Source: JAIVGV01 sp032229975
Lineage (GTDB): Bacteria; Acidobacteriota; Blastocatellia; Pyrinomonadales; Pyrinomonadaceae
Direction: 5' to 3'
DNA: 64,000 nt
Assembly (NCBI GenBank): GCA_032229975.1
Contig: JAVXVG010000008.1
Location: 1-64,000, forward strand
In this document: one piece after another, positions 35,472-45,483 of the stretch
Layout of the letters: every line of letters begins with the position of its first letter
Position numbering within the stretch: the first letter of the stretch is position 1
The notes under the pieces: model-generated
Databases searched by the model: none
The model's input: only the letters and a program-made list of their open reading frames with translations
Told to the model about the DNA's origin: nothing
Translations under genes and position numbers: made by a program

Positions 35472-37103
35472 ATGGAGACAAAGACCGACGCCAAGACTGC
35501 GACACGCGCGCCCGAACGGCGCGAGCGTTTCGAGACCTCTTCGGGCATCGAGTTGCCTGCGGACTTCAACCCGTCGAACACGGATGAGATCGACTACGAG
35601 CGCGATCTTAATGCGCCCGGTGAGTTCCCCTACACGCGCGGCGTGCGGCGCACGATGTATCGCGGTCGCCTCTGGACAATGCGGCAGTACGCGGGCTTCG
35701 CCGACGCTGAAGAGTCCAACGCGCGCTACAAATATCTGCTCGCGCAAGGGACGACCGGCCTCTCCGTCGCTTTCGATCTCCCAACGCAGATCGGTTTAGA
35801 TTCAGACGACCCGCTCGCGCTCGGCGAGGTCGGCAAGGTCGGCGTCGCGATTGATTCGCTCGAAGACATGGAGCGACTCTTCGACGGCATCCCGCTCGAT
35901 TCAGTCTCCACTTCGATGACGATCAACGCGACCGCTTCGACGTTGCTCTGTCTCTACGTCGCCGTCGCGCGCAAGCAGGGCGTCTCGCCTGACAGACTCG
36001 AAGGCACGATCCAGAACGACATCCTGAAGGAGTACATCGCGCGCGGCACGTACATCTATCCGCCCGCGCCTTCGATGCGACTCATCACGGACACCTTCGC
36101 CTACTGCGCGCGCGAGATTCCGAAGTGGAACATGATCTCGATCTCCGGCTATCACATACGCGAAGCGGGCTCGACCGCCGCGCAGGAGATCGCGTTCACG
36201 CTGGCCGACGCCATCGCATACGTGCAAGCCGCCATCGATACGGGCCTGAAGGTTGACGACTTCGCCCCCCGCCTCTCCTTCTTCTTCAACGCGCACAACA
36301 ACCTCTTGGAAGAGATCGCGAAGTTTCGCGCTGCACGCAGACTGTGGGCGCGCATCATGCGCGAGCGTTTTCATGCGCGCGACCCGCGATCCTTGATGCT
36401 GCGCTTTCACACGCAGACTGCGGGATCGACCTTGACCGCGCAACAACCGGAAGTGAATGTCGTCCGCACGACGATTCAAGCTCTCGCTGCGGTCTTGGGC
36501 GGCACGCAGTCGCTCCACACGAACGCATCGGATGAAGCTCTCGCGCTTCCAACCGAACAGTCGGCGCGGGTGGCCCTGCGAACGCAACAGGTCGTCGCCT
36601 ACGAGTCGGGCATCGCCGACACGGTCGATCCGCTCGCGGGCTCTTACGCCATCGAACAACTCACGAGCGATCTCGAACGCCTCGCCTCCGACTACATCGC
36701 AAAGATCGACGCGCTCGGCGGAACCCTTCGCGCCATCGAGACCGGCTACATCCAGCGCGAGATTCAAGAGGCGGCTTACCAGTTTCAGCGCGCCGTCGAA
36801 ACGCGCGACACCATCGTCGTCGGCGTCAATCGCTTCCAGACGGAAGAGACGGACGTGCCGCCCACGCTTCGCGTCGATCCCGCAGTCGAGCGCGCGCAGA
36901 TCGAGCGCGTGCGTGCGGTGCGTGCGCGCCGCGACAACGACGAGACGGAGAGCGCGCTCGCGCGTCTCGAAGAAGCCGCGCGCGGAACCGAGAATGTGCT
37001 CCCGCGCATCCTCTCTTGTGTCGAATCTCTCGCCACGGTCGGCGAGATCAGTCATCGCCTGCGCCGCGTCTGGGGCGAGTACCGCGAAGCCTTGACGGTG
37101 TAG
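35472..37103 (+). CDS. methylmalonyl-CoA mutase large (catalytic) subunit without B12 domain
   Basis: 543 residues from the ATG at 35472. The TIM-barrel acyl-CoA mutase domain is complete: TMYRGRLWTMRQYAGF, TGLSVAFDLPTQIGLDSD, VSTSMTINATA, GTIQNDILKEYIARGTYIYP, SISGYHIREAGSTAAQE, FHTQTAGSTLTAQQPEVN and the C-terminal LHTNASDEALALPTEQS. The cobalamin-binding domain (DxHxxG) is absent, so a separate small subunit must exist elsewhere. It isomerises methylmalonyl-CoA and succinyl-CoA (or a related acyl-CoA such as isobutyryl-CoA). Together with the biotin carboxylase and carrier genes it suggests propionyl-CoA metabolism. The frame is open upstream to 35310, but that region does not look conserved. 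Confidence 0.92.
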   Translation: METKTDAKTATRAPERRERFETSSGIELPADFNPSNTDEIDYERDLNAPGEFPYTRGVRRTMYRGRLWTMRQYAGFADAEESNARYKYLLAQGTTGLSVAFDLPTQIGLDSDDPLALGEVGKVGVAIDSLEDMERLFDGIPLDSVSTSMTINATASTLLCLYVAVARKQGVSPDRLEGTIQNDILKEYIARGTYIYPPAPSMRLITDTFAYCAREIPKWNMISISGYHIREAGSTAAQEIAFTLADAIAYVQAAIDTGLKVDDFAPRLSFFFNAHNNLLEEIAKFRAARRLWARIMRERFHARDPRSLMLRFHTQTAGSTLTAQQPEVNVVRTTIQALAAVLGGTQSLHTNASDEALALPTEQSARVALRTQQVVAYESGIADTVDPLAGSYAIEQLTSDLERLASDYIAKIDALGGTLRAIETGYIQREIQEAAYQFQRAVETRDTIVVGVNRFQTEETDVPPTLRVDPAVERAQIERVRAVRARRDNDETESALARLEEAARGTENVLPRILSCVESLATVGEISHRLRRVWGEYREALTV

Positions 37104-37165
37104 AGTCGAACGCGGGGTTTACAATTATTCTGCTTGCCGAAGTCTCACATCTGAAGAGAGAGATA

Positions 37166-38299
37166 ATGAAGGCGTGGATCATTTCGTCGGCCCTGTCGCT
37201 TGCCATCTGCGCTGCGGGTTGCTCGCAGCAACCGGCGGCGAGTCAGAATCAGTCGCAGTCTGTGGCGCAGGGTGGCCCACCGTCGTCGTCGCCATCTGCA
37301 GTCGCGCAAGGTTCGCCGTCGCCGGGTGCGAACGCGAACGTGAAAGTCTATCGCGGCTCGTTGAACGATAGGGGACTTGAGATGAGGCTCGTGCGCGAGG
37401 GCCAACGCGTGTCGGGTTTCTATGATTACGACGGCATCGATCAGGACATCGGGCTCGAAGGGCGCGCGGGCGAGAAGGGAAAGTTCGAGCTGGCGGAGAG
37501 GGAAGCGAGCGGCAAGCAGACGGGCAAGTGGTCGTGCGGGCCAGAGACAGAGGGCCAGTGGGGCGAAGACTTCACTTGCAAGTGGACGAAGCCCGACGGG
37601 CGAGGCGAGATTTTCGTCGCGCTCTACGGGCAGGCGTCGTTCGCGCCCGGTTTGCGCGTCGCGCCGAAGGTGGTGGAGAACCGTAAGGTGGGCGTGCGCG
37701 CTTCGTATCCGCAGATCGTTGCGGAGGGTGGCGCGCAACTCTCAGTCGCCGCCGCACACTTCAACCGACTGCTCGAAGAGAAGGCCGGCAAGCCAGCCAG
37801 AGACTTCGGCAAAGAACTCGATCCGTCGCCGAACCTTTATCTCCACACAGACTATAACGTGCTCGCCGCGACAGATGATCTCGTCAGCGTCGAAGTCTCC
37901 TTCGATTCATTCGAGGGCGGCGCGCACCCGAACTTTTCTTACGACGCTGTGACTTATGATCTGCGCGCGGATCGAGAGATCAAACTCGAAGAACTATTCA
38001 AGCCCGGCTCGGCTTACGTGAAAACGATTGGCGCGTACTGCGCCGCCGACATCAAGAAGCGCGAGAGCGAGTCGGCGGGCGAAGGCGCGAAGCAAGGCGC
38101 GCCGGATTCTCAAGATGAATCGCTCGTCTCGCGCGAGGAGTTGGAGCAGATCAGCGCGTTCGCCGTCACGCCGAAGGGCCTGATGATCTACTACGAGCTG
38201 CCACACGTCATCGCCGCACTTGATCGTAACTTCGTGCCTTACTCTGCAATCAAAGACAAGCTCAAGCCCGACAGCCCCGTCGCGCGGCTCGCGCAATGA
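37166..38299 (+). CDS. lipoprotein with DUF3298 (RsiV-like) domain
   Basis: 377 residues from the ATG at 37166. Signal peptide with lipobox AICAAGC, then a Gln/Ser/Pro-rich linker. Residues about 55-150 form a repeat-poor domain around VYRGSLNDRGLEMRL. The C-terminal part carries the DUF4163/DUF3298 pattern: RKVGVRASYPQI, SVEVSFDSFEGGAHPNFSYD, TYDLRADREIKLEELF and FAVTPKGLMIYYELPHVIA. RsiV-type domains bind lysozyme in Bacillus, but many members have no known ligand. A membrane-anchored periplasmic or surface location is inferred. Confidence 0.82.
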   Translation: MKAWIISSALSLAICAAGCSQQPAASQNQSQSVAQGGPPSSSPSAVAQGSPSPGANANVKVYRGSLNDRGLEMRLVREGQRVSGFYDYDGIDQDIGLEGRAGEKGKFELAEREASGKQTGKWSCGPETEGQWGEDFTCKWTKPDGRGEIFVALYGQASFAPGLRVAPKVVENRKVGVRASYPQIVAEGGAQLSVAAAHFNRLLEEKAGKPARDFGKELDPSPNLYLHTDYNVLAATDDLVSVEVSFDSFEGGAHPNFSYDAVTYDLRADREIKLEELFKPGSAYVKTIGAYCAADIKKRESESAGEGAKQGAPDSQDESLVSREELEQISAFAVTPKGLMIYYELPHVIAALDRNFVPYSAIKDKLKPDSPVARLAQ

Positions 38300-38395
38300 C
38301 TGACGAGAGTGATGGATGACGAGACGTAAGCGACGCCGCTCATGAGTTTTAGTTTGCGACGCAGCACACGCATCCTGTGATAATCTCGGAGAGCG

Positions 38396-39427
38396 ATGAC
38401 GCACCTGCTCGAAGTTAAAAATTTGCAGACGCACTTTCGCACGCGCGCTGGCACGGTGCGCGCAGTGGACGGTGTGAGCTTCTATCTTGAACGCGGCGAG
38501 TTGTTGGGGCTCGTCGGCGAGTCGGGGTGCGGCAAGAGCGTGACTGCGCTCTCTCTGATGCGACTCGTCGCGCCGCCCGGTCGCGTTGTTGGCGGCGAGA
38601 TTCTGTTCGATGGCGTTGACCTGTTGAAGTTATCCGAATCGAAGATGCGCGCGATTCGTGGCGACGATATCGCGATGATCTTTCAAGACCCGATGACATC
38701 GCTCAACCCTGTCTATACCGTCGGCGAGCAGATCGCGGAGGCTCTACGACTTCATCGAGGCATGAAGCGCGGGGAGGCAAAGCGCGCGGCGGTCGCGGCG
38801 ATGGAAGAGGTCTCGATCCCTGATCCGGCCCGCCGCGCGGACGACTATCCGCACCAGCTCTCAGGCGGGATGCGACAGCGCGTCATGATCGCGATGGCCC
38901 TCGCCTGCGATCCGAAACTCTTGATCGCCGACGAGCCGACGACCGCGCTCGACGTGACCATACAGGCGCAGATACTTGAACTACTGAACGAGCTGCGACG
39001 CACGCGTGAACTCGCCGTGCTTTTGATCACGCACGACCTCGGCGTCGTCGCCGAAGTCGCCGACCGCGTGGCGGTGATGTACACGGGTCGCATCGTCGAA
39101 GAGTCGCCGGTCGAAGAGTTGTTCGCGCGCCCGAAACATCCGTACACGGAAGGACTGCTGCGTTCTGTTCCGAAGCTGACCGCCGCCGGAGTGGAGAAGG
39201 CATCGCGACTGCAATCCATCGAGGGCGTCGTGCCGAAGCTGACGGAGTTACCGACGGGTTGCCACTTCGCGCCGCGCTGCCCGCATCGTATGCCGCGTTG
39301 CTCGGAAGAGCCTCTGCCGCTCTATCCGCTCGAAAACGGCGTCGAGGTGCGTTGCGTTCTCTACGATCTCGCGTCGGCGGTGGCGGCTGATAGTCAGCCT
39401 GAAAGGAGTATTCAGCATGAGCACTGA
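38396..39427 (+). CDS. oligopeptide/dipeptide ABC transporter ATP-binding protein (DppD-like)
   Basis: 343 residues. Walker A GLVGESGCGKS, Q-loop IFQDPMTSLNP, ABC signature YPHQLSGGMRQR, Walker B LLIADEPTTALD and H-loop LITHDLG. The C-terminal oligo_HPY region has GCHFAPRCPHRMPRC, four cysteines that in this family can bind an Fe-S cluster. It energises peptide or nickel-type uptake together with the DppF-like protein (39855). The permeases and binding protein are not in the window, so this is an ATPase-only locus. Confidence 0.93.
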   Translation: MTHLLEVKNLQTHFRTRAGTVRAVDGVSFYLERGELLGLVGESGCGKSVTALSLMRLVAPPGRVVGGEILFDGVDLLKLSESKMRAIRGDDIAMIFQDPMTSLNPVYTVGEQIAEALRLHRGMKRGEAKRAAVAAMEEVSIPDPARRADDYPHQLSGGMRQRVMIAMALACDPKLLIADEPTTALDVTIQAQILELLNELRRTRELAVLLITHDLGVVAEVADRVAVMYTGRIVEESPVEELFARPKHPYTEGLLRSVPKLTAAGVEKASRLQSIEGVVPKLTELPTGCHFAPRCPHRMPRCSEEPLPLYPLENGVEVRCVLYDLASAVAADSQPERSIQHEH

Positions 39428-39839
39428 AGACAGAATCTTACGACTTGAGAACGCGCTCGCGACTTTAGCCGAGCTATCAGCCGACCACGAGCGTCGCGCC
39501 GCCGACCAAGAACGCCGCTCCGCCGATCAGGAGCGTCGCTCGGCACGCCTCGAAGAATCATTCTTGACGCTCGTTCAACTAACGCGCAGCCATAATGAGT
39601 CGTTCGGTGAACTGAGGGCAGCACAGACTGAGACAGAACACAAACTCGCCGCGCTCGCTGACGCGCAGATACGTGGCGAGGAGTCGATGAAGGAATTGCG
39701 GGCTGAGACTAACAGGAGATTTTCAGCGCTTGTTGACGCGCAGATACGCACCGAAGAGGCGCTGGCGAGACTCACCACGAGAGTCGGCGAGATCGGGAAG
39801 GGAGAACAGCCGTCTCAAGATAACGACATGGCATCCTGA
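39417..39839 (+). CDS. coiled-coil protein between two ABC ATPases
   Basis: 140 residues, nearly all helical coiled coil. It starts with three near-identical heptads (RRAADQE, RRSADQE, RRSARLE) followed by two copies of a longer unit around ALADAQIRGEESM and ALVDAQIRTEEAL. The ATG overlaps the DppD-like gene by 11 bases and has AAGGAG 8 bases upstream. The proteins of this type often occur next to restriction or transport genes, but no function is known. Its start and the DppD-like C-terminus lie in a stretch (39390-39440) that resembles the TCAGC-type heptamer islands. Confidence 0.72.
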   Translation: MSTEDRILRLENALATLAELSADHERRAADQERRSADQERRSARLEESFLTLVQLTRSHNESFGELRAAQTETEHKLAALADAQIRGEESMKELRAETNRRFSALVDAQIRTEEALARLTTRVGEIGKGEQPSQDNDMAS

Positions 39840-39854
39840 CGAGCGTGTGATCAG

Positions 39855-40916
39855 ATGAGCACCAACGAAAGAATGCAGGATGTGACGCAGGCGGAGGTAG
39901 ATGCGGCACGGGCGCACGACGCGCGAGGTGTAGCACGCGCTGCGGAACTCGTGCGCGTGCGCGGGCTCTTCAAGCACTTCCCCGTCGAGGGAAGCGACGA
40001 CGTGGTGCGCGCCGTTGATGGTGTGACGTTTGAGATTTATAAGGGCGAGACTTTGGGACTCGTCGGTGAGTCGGGTTGCGGCAAGTCAACCGTGGGTCGT
40101 TGCCTGCTGCGTTTGATGGAGCCGACGCGCGGCGAGGTCTATTTTGAAGACAGGGACGTGCTCAAACTTTCGGGCAGAGATTTGCGCGCGCTGCGTCGCG
40201 AGATGCAGATCATCTTTCAAGACCCTTACGCGAGCTTGAATCCGCGCATGAAGGTTAGAGAGATCGTGGGCGAGCCTTTGATCGTGCACGGCACGGGGAC
40301 GAAACAGGAGCGCAGAGATCGCGTCGCGGAGCTGTTGACGAAAGTAGGACTTGATCCCGATTACATGAACCGCTTTCCGCACGAGTTCTCCGGCGGGCAA
40401 AGGCAGCGCATCGGCATCGCGCGTGCGCTCGCCTTGAACCCGAAGCTGATCGTGGCGGACGAGCCTGTGTCGGCCCTCGACGTGTCGGTGCAGGCGCAGG
40501 TCGTGAACCTTCTGGAAGACTTGCAGCGCGAGTTTAATTTAACTTACCTCTTCATCTCGCACGGTCTGGCTATCGTCGAGCACATTTCGGATCGCGTGGC
40601 GGTGATGTATCTGGGTCGCATCGTCGAAGTTGCACGGGCAGCGGAACTCTACGCGAACCCTTTGCATCCTTACACGCGCGCTCTGCTCTCTTCGATCCCC
40701 GTGCCCGATCCGACCAGAAAGCGCGAGCGGATCGTCTTGCACGGCGACGTGCCCACTCCGATCAATCCGCCTTCGGGCTGTCGCTTCCACACGCGCTGCC
40801 CCGAAGCCATACCCGAATGCTCGCGGATCGATCCAGACCTGCGCGAAGTCGCGCCCGGCCACACGGTCGCCTGCATACGCGTGCCGGGCTGGGCGGAAGC
40901 GGGAACTAAAGTATGA
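39855..40916 (+). CDS. oligopeptide/dipeptide ABC transporter ATP-binding protein (DppF-like)
   Basis: 353 residues. Walker A LVGESGCGKST, Q-loop IFQDPYASLNP, signature FSGGQRQRIGIARAL, Walker B LIVADEPVSALD and H-loop FISHGLAI; C-terminal oligo_HPY with GCRFHTRCPEAIPEC. It is the partner of the DppD-like ATPase at 38396. The 37-residue N-terminal extension (EVDAARAHDARGVARA) is unusual. It ends inside a perfect 27-bp heptamer hairpin. Confidence 0.93.
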   Translation: MSTNERMQDVTQAEVDAARAHDARGVARAAELVRVRGLFKHFPVEGSDDVVRAVDGVTFEIYKGETLGLVGESGCGKSTVGRCLLRLMEPTRGEVYFEDRDVLKLSGRDLRALRREMQIIFQDPYASLNPRMKVREIVGEPLIVHGTGTKQERRDRVAELLTKVGLDPDYMNRFPHEFSGGQRQRIGIARALALNPKLIVADEPVSALDVSVQAQVVNLLEDLQREFNLTYLFISHGLAIVEHISDRVAVMYLGRIVEVARAAELYANPLHPYTRALLSSIPVPDPTRKRERIVLHGDVPTPINPPSGCRFHTRCPEAIPECSRIDPDLREVAPGHTVACIRVPGWAEAGTKV

Positions 40917-40982
40917 ACGATGAATGATGAACGATGAAGTAAAGACGATCTGTTCTTACTTCATCGTTCATCATTCATCGTT
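40916..40982. repeat. heptamer hairpin after dppF-like gene
   Basis: A perfect 27-bp inverted repeat (40916-40942 with 40956-40982) with a 13-base loop, made of ATGA-phased heptamers (CGATGAA, TGATGAA, CGATGAA, GTAA). It starts on the last base of the stop codon. The following stretch is T-rich (GCTTTGTTGCTGTTG), so terminator function is plausible. Confidence 0.93.
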
Positions 40983-41120
40983 GCTTTGTTGCTGTTGAAA
41001 CTTCGCACGTGGGGCGGGCGTATCAGAGTCCGTCGAAGTTTTCACCTCTCTCTTTGCGCGTCTCGACTCGTCGTCGCGCGCACGCGTTTGTAAAACCCCT
41101 GACGAACGGAAAACACGCAC

Positions 41121-41885
41121 ATGAGTGAATCAAGAGAACAAGCCGTGGAGATGTCCACGCCGGAGACGCTCTCCGGTATCTTCTTCGAGCCGGGCCGCAC
41201 CTTTGAGGCGTTGAGAGCGCGCCCGCGCTTCCTCGTCGCAGCCCTGTTGAGTCTCGTCCTCTTCATGACGTTCTACCTGCTCTACATGACGCGCGTTGGC
41301 TACGAGAACATCGTCAACGCCGGGATCGAGATGCAGGCGCAGAGATCGGACATGACCGACGAGCAGAAGAACATGGGGCGCGACATTCAGTTGAAGCCTA
41401 TCGTCAAGGCGATCCGCTATGGCTCGCCTGTGCTCGTCTTCGCCGTCATCATCGCGGCGGGCGGGGCCATCTACCTGCTCGGCGTGATGGCGATGGGCAA
41501 GAAGATCAGCTACAAGCAGGCCCTGGCGGTGTGGGTCTATTCGGGCCTCCCCTCGCTCGTGCTAGCCATGCTGGCGAACATCATCATCCTGTTCGTGCGC
41601 CCGCCCGATCCGGGCGACTACTCTACGGTCGCGCGGGGCTTGGGCGGACTGGTGCACGCCAACCCGGGCGCGTTCATGTCTTCGAGCGCGAGCCCTTTGC
41701 TCGTTACCGCTTTGAGCACGTTCGATCTCTTCGCCTTCTATGCTCTCTTCCTTGCCGCGACGGGCCTTCGCAAGATCGGCCGCTTGTCTTCCGGCGCGGC
41801 TTGGGGCGTCGTTCTCGCACTCTGGCTGCTCGGCGTCATCATGCGCCTCGCCATTGCTGCGCTGACGCACACGCCCGTGGGATAA
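41121..41885 (+). CDS. Yip1-family membrane protein
   Basis: 254 residues with about five membrane segments. The N-terminal motif LSGIFFEPGRTFEALRARP is typical of the bacterial Yip1 domain. The segments FLVAALLSLVLFMTFYLL, VLVFAVIIAAGGAIYLLG and WGVVLALWLLGVIMRLAI span the membrane. Bacterial members have no established role. It lies convergent to the exporter permease gene; a heptamer island separates them. Confidence 0.8.
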   Translation: MSESREQAVEMSTPETLSGIFFEPGRTFEALRARPRFLVAALLSLVLFMTFYLLYMTRVGYENIVNAGIEMQAQRSDMTDEQKNMGRDIQLKPIVKAIRYGSPVLVFAVIIAAGGAIYLLGVMAMGKKISYKQALAVWVYSGLPSLVLAMLANIIILFVRPPDPGDYSTVARGLGGLVHANPGAFMSSSASPLLVTALSTFDLFAFYALFLAATGLRKIGRLSSGAAWGVVLALWLLGVIMRLAIAALTHTPVG

Positions 41886-41957
41886 AAAAGGTCGGGAGTC
41901 TGGAGTCGGAAGAGATGTCTTCGACTCCAACTCCAGACTTGAGACTCCCGACTTTTA
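41886..41957. repeat. heptamer island between convergent yip1-like and permease genes
   Basis: Left part CGGGAGTCT, GGAGTCG, GAAGAG; right part reverse-complements to AAAGTCGGGAGTCT, CAAGTCT, GGAGTTG, GAGTCGA, AGA. The outer pairs AAGTCGGGAGTCT are nearly complete. It shares AGTCT units with the island at 29550. A two-way terminator role is likely. Confidence 0.82.
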
Positions 41958-43211
41958 TTCGTAGCGTAGGGCTTCGATTGGATCGAGGCGCGCGGCTTTC
42001 CAAGCGGGCCAGAGTCCGAAGATCAAGCCGATGCCGACGCTGGCGACGAAGCCCGCGACCGGAGCCCAGAGCGGAACGTAGGACGGGAGGAAGAGCCCGA
42101 TCAAGAACGTAAGCGCCCACCCGATCAACAGCCCTAACAGGCCGCCGAAGCCTGTGAGTGTCATTGCTTCGATCAGGAACTGCCAGAGGATGTCGCTGCG
42201 GCGCGCGCCGATGGCCTTGCGCGTGCCGATCTCTTTCGTCCGCTCGGTGACGGAGACGAGCATGATGTTCATCACGCCGATGCCGCCGACCATCAGGCCC
42301 ACAGAAGAGATCGCGATCATGGCGAGCGCGACTCCCGCCATGATCGAGCGGAAGTTTTCGACGATGGAGTCGGCGGTGTTGAGCGAAAAATTGTTCGGTT
42401 TGTCGAAGGGCACTTGTCGTCGTCGTCGCAGGGTGTCTTCGATCTGATCCTTCGCAGCATCAATCTCTCCGGCGCGCGCGATGGCGAGGATGAAGAGGTC
42501 TTCGGCGTTGGGCTTCAACTTGTGGGCCACCTCGTAAGGGACGTAGATGACGTTATTCTGATCGTTTGAGCCCTCGCCGCCGCCGAACTGCTCACGCTTC
42601 TGGAGCGTGCCGACGATGAGGAAGTCCTGACCGCCGATCTGGATCGTGTCGCCGACGGGCGAGCCGTAAGGAAAGAAATCATCGGCGACGCTCGCGCCGA
42701 TAACGCACACGTCACGGTTCGTGTCGTTCTCAAACTTCGTAAAGAAGCGGCCCTCCTGAATAGTCCAAATTCCAGCGCGCTCGTACTCCGGTAGAGTTCC
42801 CTGAATCCTCACCGCCGCCGAAGTCTTACCCTTGCGACCGACGAGCAGCTTCTGGCCGAAGAAGTTGTTCGTGATGTTGAGCAAGGGGACGGCGAGTTCA
42901 ACCGAAGGGAGTTGCCCGATCACTTGCGAGTCGTCGAACGTCAAATCCTTCCGCATCCGCTCCTCACGCGACATATTGCCGGTGCGGGGGCCCAGATCGA
43001 ATTTATAGACGAAGATCGAGCGCGTGCCGAACGATTCGATCTCCTTCTTCACAGCCGTGTCGATGCCGCTAATGATCGACGCGATGGACATGACCGTGAC
43101 GACGCCGATGACCACACCGATGACGGTCAACAGCGAGCGCAGCTTGTTGCCACGCAGAGTGTTGAGGGCCATCACCAGATTCTCGTAGATGTCGCTGCGT
43201 AGGAGTTTCAT
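41955..43211 (-). CDS. MacB-type ABC exporter permease, copy 2
   Basis: 418 residues. One N-terminal helix after NTLRGNKLRSLLTVIGVVIG, a large periplasmic MacB_PCD domain (about 50-250), then three FtsX helices at the C-terminus with MVGGIGVMNIMLVSVTERTKEIGTRKAIGAR split across loop and helix. There is no ATPase domain on this chain. It is paralogous to the next gene (43288-44529) and probably forms a heterodimer with it. No Shine-Dalgarno; the heptamer hairpin lies 10 bases before the ATG. Confidence 0.9.
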   Translation of the reverse strand: MKLLRSDIYENLVMALNTLRGNKLRSLLTVIGVVIGVVTVMSIASIISGIDTAVKKEIESFGTRSIFVYKFDLGPRTGNMSREERMRKDLTFDDSQVIGQLPSVELAVPLLNITNNFFGQKLLVGRKGKTSAAVRIQGTLPEYERAGIWTIQEGRFFTKFENDTNRDVCVIGASVADDFFPYGSPVGDTIQIGGQDFLIVGTLQKREQFGGGEGSNDQNNVIYVPYEVAHKLKPNAEDLFILAIARAGEIDAAKDQIEDTLRRRRQVPFDKPNNFSLNTADSIVENFRSIMAGVALAMIAISSVGLMVGGIGVMNIMLVSVTERTKEIGTRKAIGARRSDILWQFLIEAMTLTGFGGLLGLLIGWALTFLIGLFLPSYVPLWAPVAGFVASVGIGLIFGLWPAWKAARLDPIEALRYE

Positions 43212-43215
43212 AAGA

Positions 43216-43287
43216 GTACTGAGTACTGAGTACTGAGCACTGAGTTAAAACCGTTACCTTTTAACTCAGTACTCAGTACTCAGTACT
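43216..43287. repeat. heptamer hairpin between two permease genes
   Basis: GTACTGA x3, GCACTGA, GTTAAAA at 43216-43250, mirrored at 43259-43287. The stem is 29 bp with one mismatch (43222-43250 with 43259-43287), loop 8 bases. It occupies essentially the whole gap between two genes of the same operon. Confidence 0.95.
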
Positions 43288-44529
<1,242 letters not shown>

Positions 44530-44636
44530 GGCGAATTATTACGGGTCGGGAGGATTTTAGTTGCAGGTCGCAGCAATAGCCAAAGGAGGTCTGACGAGTG
44601 CGGGCGAGATGACGGCAGCGACAGGGCGAAAAAGAA

Positions 44637-44674
44637 AAGTTCGGGACAAGGCTTGCGCGCCTTGCCCCGAACTT
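44637..44674 (-). terminator. intrinsic terminator between exporter ATPase and permease genes
   Basis: A 16-bp stem with one mismatch (44637-44652 with 44659-44674), loop 6 bases, followed on the - strand by TTTTCTTTTT. It would stop or attenuate transcription from the adaptor/ATPase genes before the permeases. Confidence 0.82.
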
Positions 44675-44697
44675 ATATTCCGTTGCGCTTCGCCTCT

Positions 44698-45480
44698 CTA
44701 CTTCGCGGTCGGCTCGTCGCGCTCGATCTGCCCGTCGCGGATGTGGATGGCCCGGTGTGCGCGCGCGGCGATGTCGGGCTCGTGCGTGACAACGATGATC
44801 GTGTTGCCCTCTTCGTGGAGCTTCTCGAAGAGGTTCATGATCTCGTAAGAAGTGTGCGTGTCGAGCGCGCCCGTCGGCTCGTCGGCGAGCAGGAGCGATG
44901 GATGATTGACGAGCGCGCGTGCGATGGCGACGCGCTGTCGCTGGCCGCCTGAGAGTTCGTTCGGCTTGTGCGTCATGCGGTCGGACAACTCAACCGCCGC
45001 GAGCGACTGCTTCGCCTTCTCGCGTCGCTCGGCGGAAGCCATCCCGGCGTAGATGAGCGGCAGCTCGACGTTGTGCAAAGCCGTCGCACGCGAGAGCAGG
45101 TTGAAGGTCTGGAAGACGAAGCCGATCTCTTTGTTGCGTATGCGCGCGAGTTCGTCGTCGTCCATCTCGGAGACGAGCTTGGAGTTGATCCAGTATTGAC
45201 CTTTCGACGGCGTGTCGAGACATCCGATGAGATTCATCAGCGTTGACTTGCCGGAGCCGGAGGGCCCGATGATGGCGACGTACTCGCCGCGCTCCACGTC
45301 GAAGGAGACGCCGCGCAGCGCGTGCAGCTCCTCTTCGCCCATCTGATAGGTGCGCCAGATGTCGCGCATCGAGATGAGCGCGCTCGGCGCTTCGCTGCTC
45401 GTGGGCGTCGCGGCGGTTGCGGCGGCGTCGCGTTCGATGGCCGCCGCGTCCGTCGTCGTCTCGGTCAGTGTCGTGCTCAT
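44698..45480 (-). CDS. MacB/LolD-type ABC exporter ATP-binding protein
   Basis: 260 residues. Walker A IIGPSGSGKSTLMN, Q-loop FVFQTFNLL, signature NELSGGQRQRVAIARAL, Walker B LLLADEPTGALD, H-loop VVTHEPDIA. An N-terminal extension of about 35 Ala/Thr/Asp-rich residues precedes the domain. The sequence fits the ATPase of tripartite MacAB-TolC-like or lipoprotein-release systems. It starts 3 bases after the adaptor gene stop. Confidence 0.92.
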   Translation of the reverse strand: MSTTLTETTTDAAAIERDAAATAATPTSSEAPSALISMRDIWRTYQMGEEELHALRGVSFDVERGEYVAIIGPSGSGKSTLMNLIGCLDTPSKGQYWINSKLVSEMDDDELARIRNKEIGFVFQTFNLLSRATALHNVELPLIYAGMASAERREKAKQSLAAVELSDRMTHKPNELSGGQRQRVAIARALVNHPSLLLADEPTGALDTHTSYEIMNLFEKLHEEGNTIIVVTHEPDIAARAHRAIHIRDGQIERDEPTAK

Positions 45481-45483
45481 CTT

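Noticed and set aside
35901..37055. 384-codon open frame on - across the mutase gene
   Set aside because: Antisense shadow of a well-conserved enzyme; composition is Arg/Asp/Glu-rich as typical for such shadows.
38300..38395. Possible single-arm heptamer island after the DUF3298 gene
   Set aside because: Steps such as TGACGAG, AGTGATG, GATGACG are suggestive but too few and too diverged to call.
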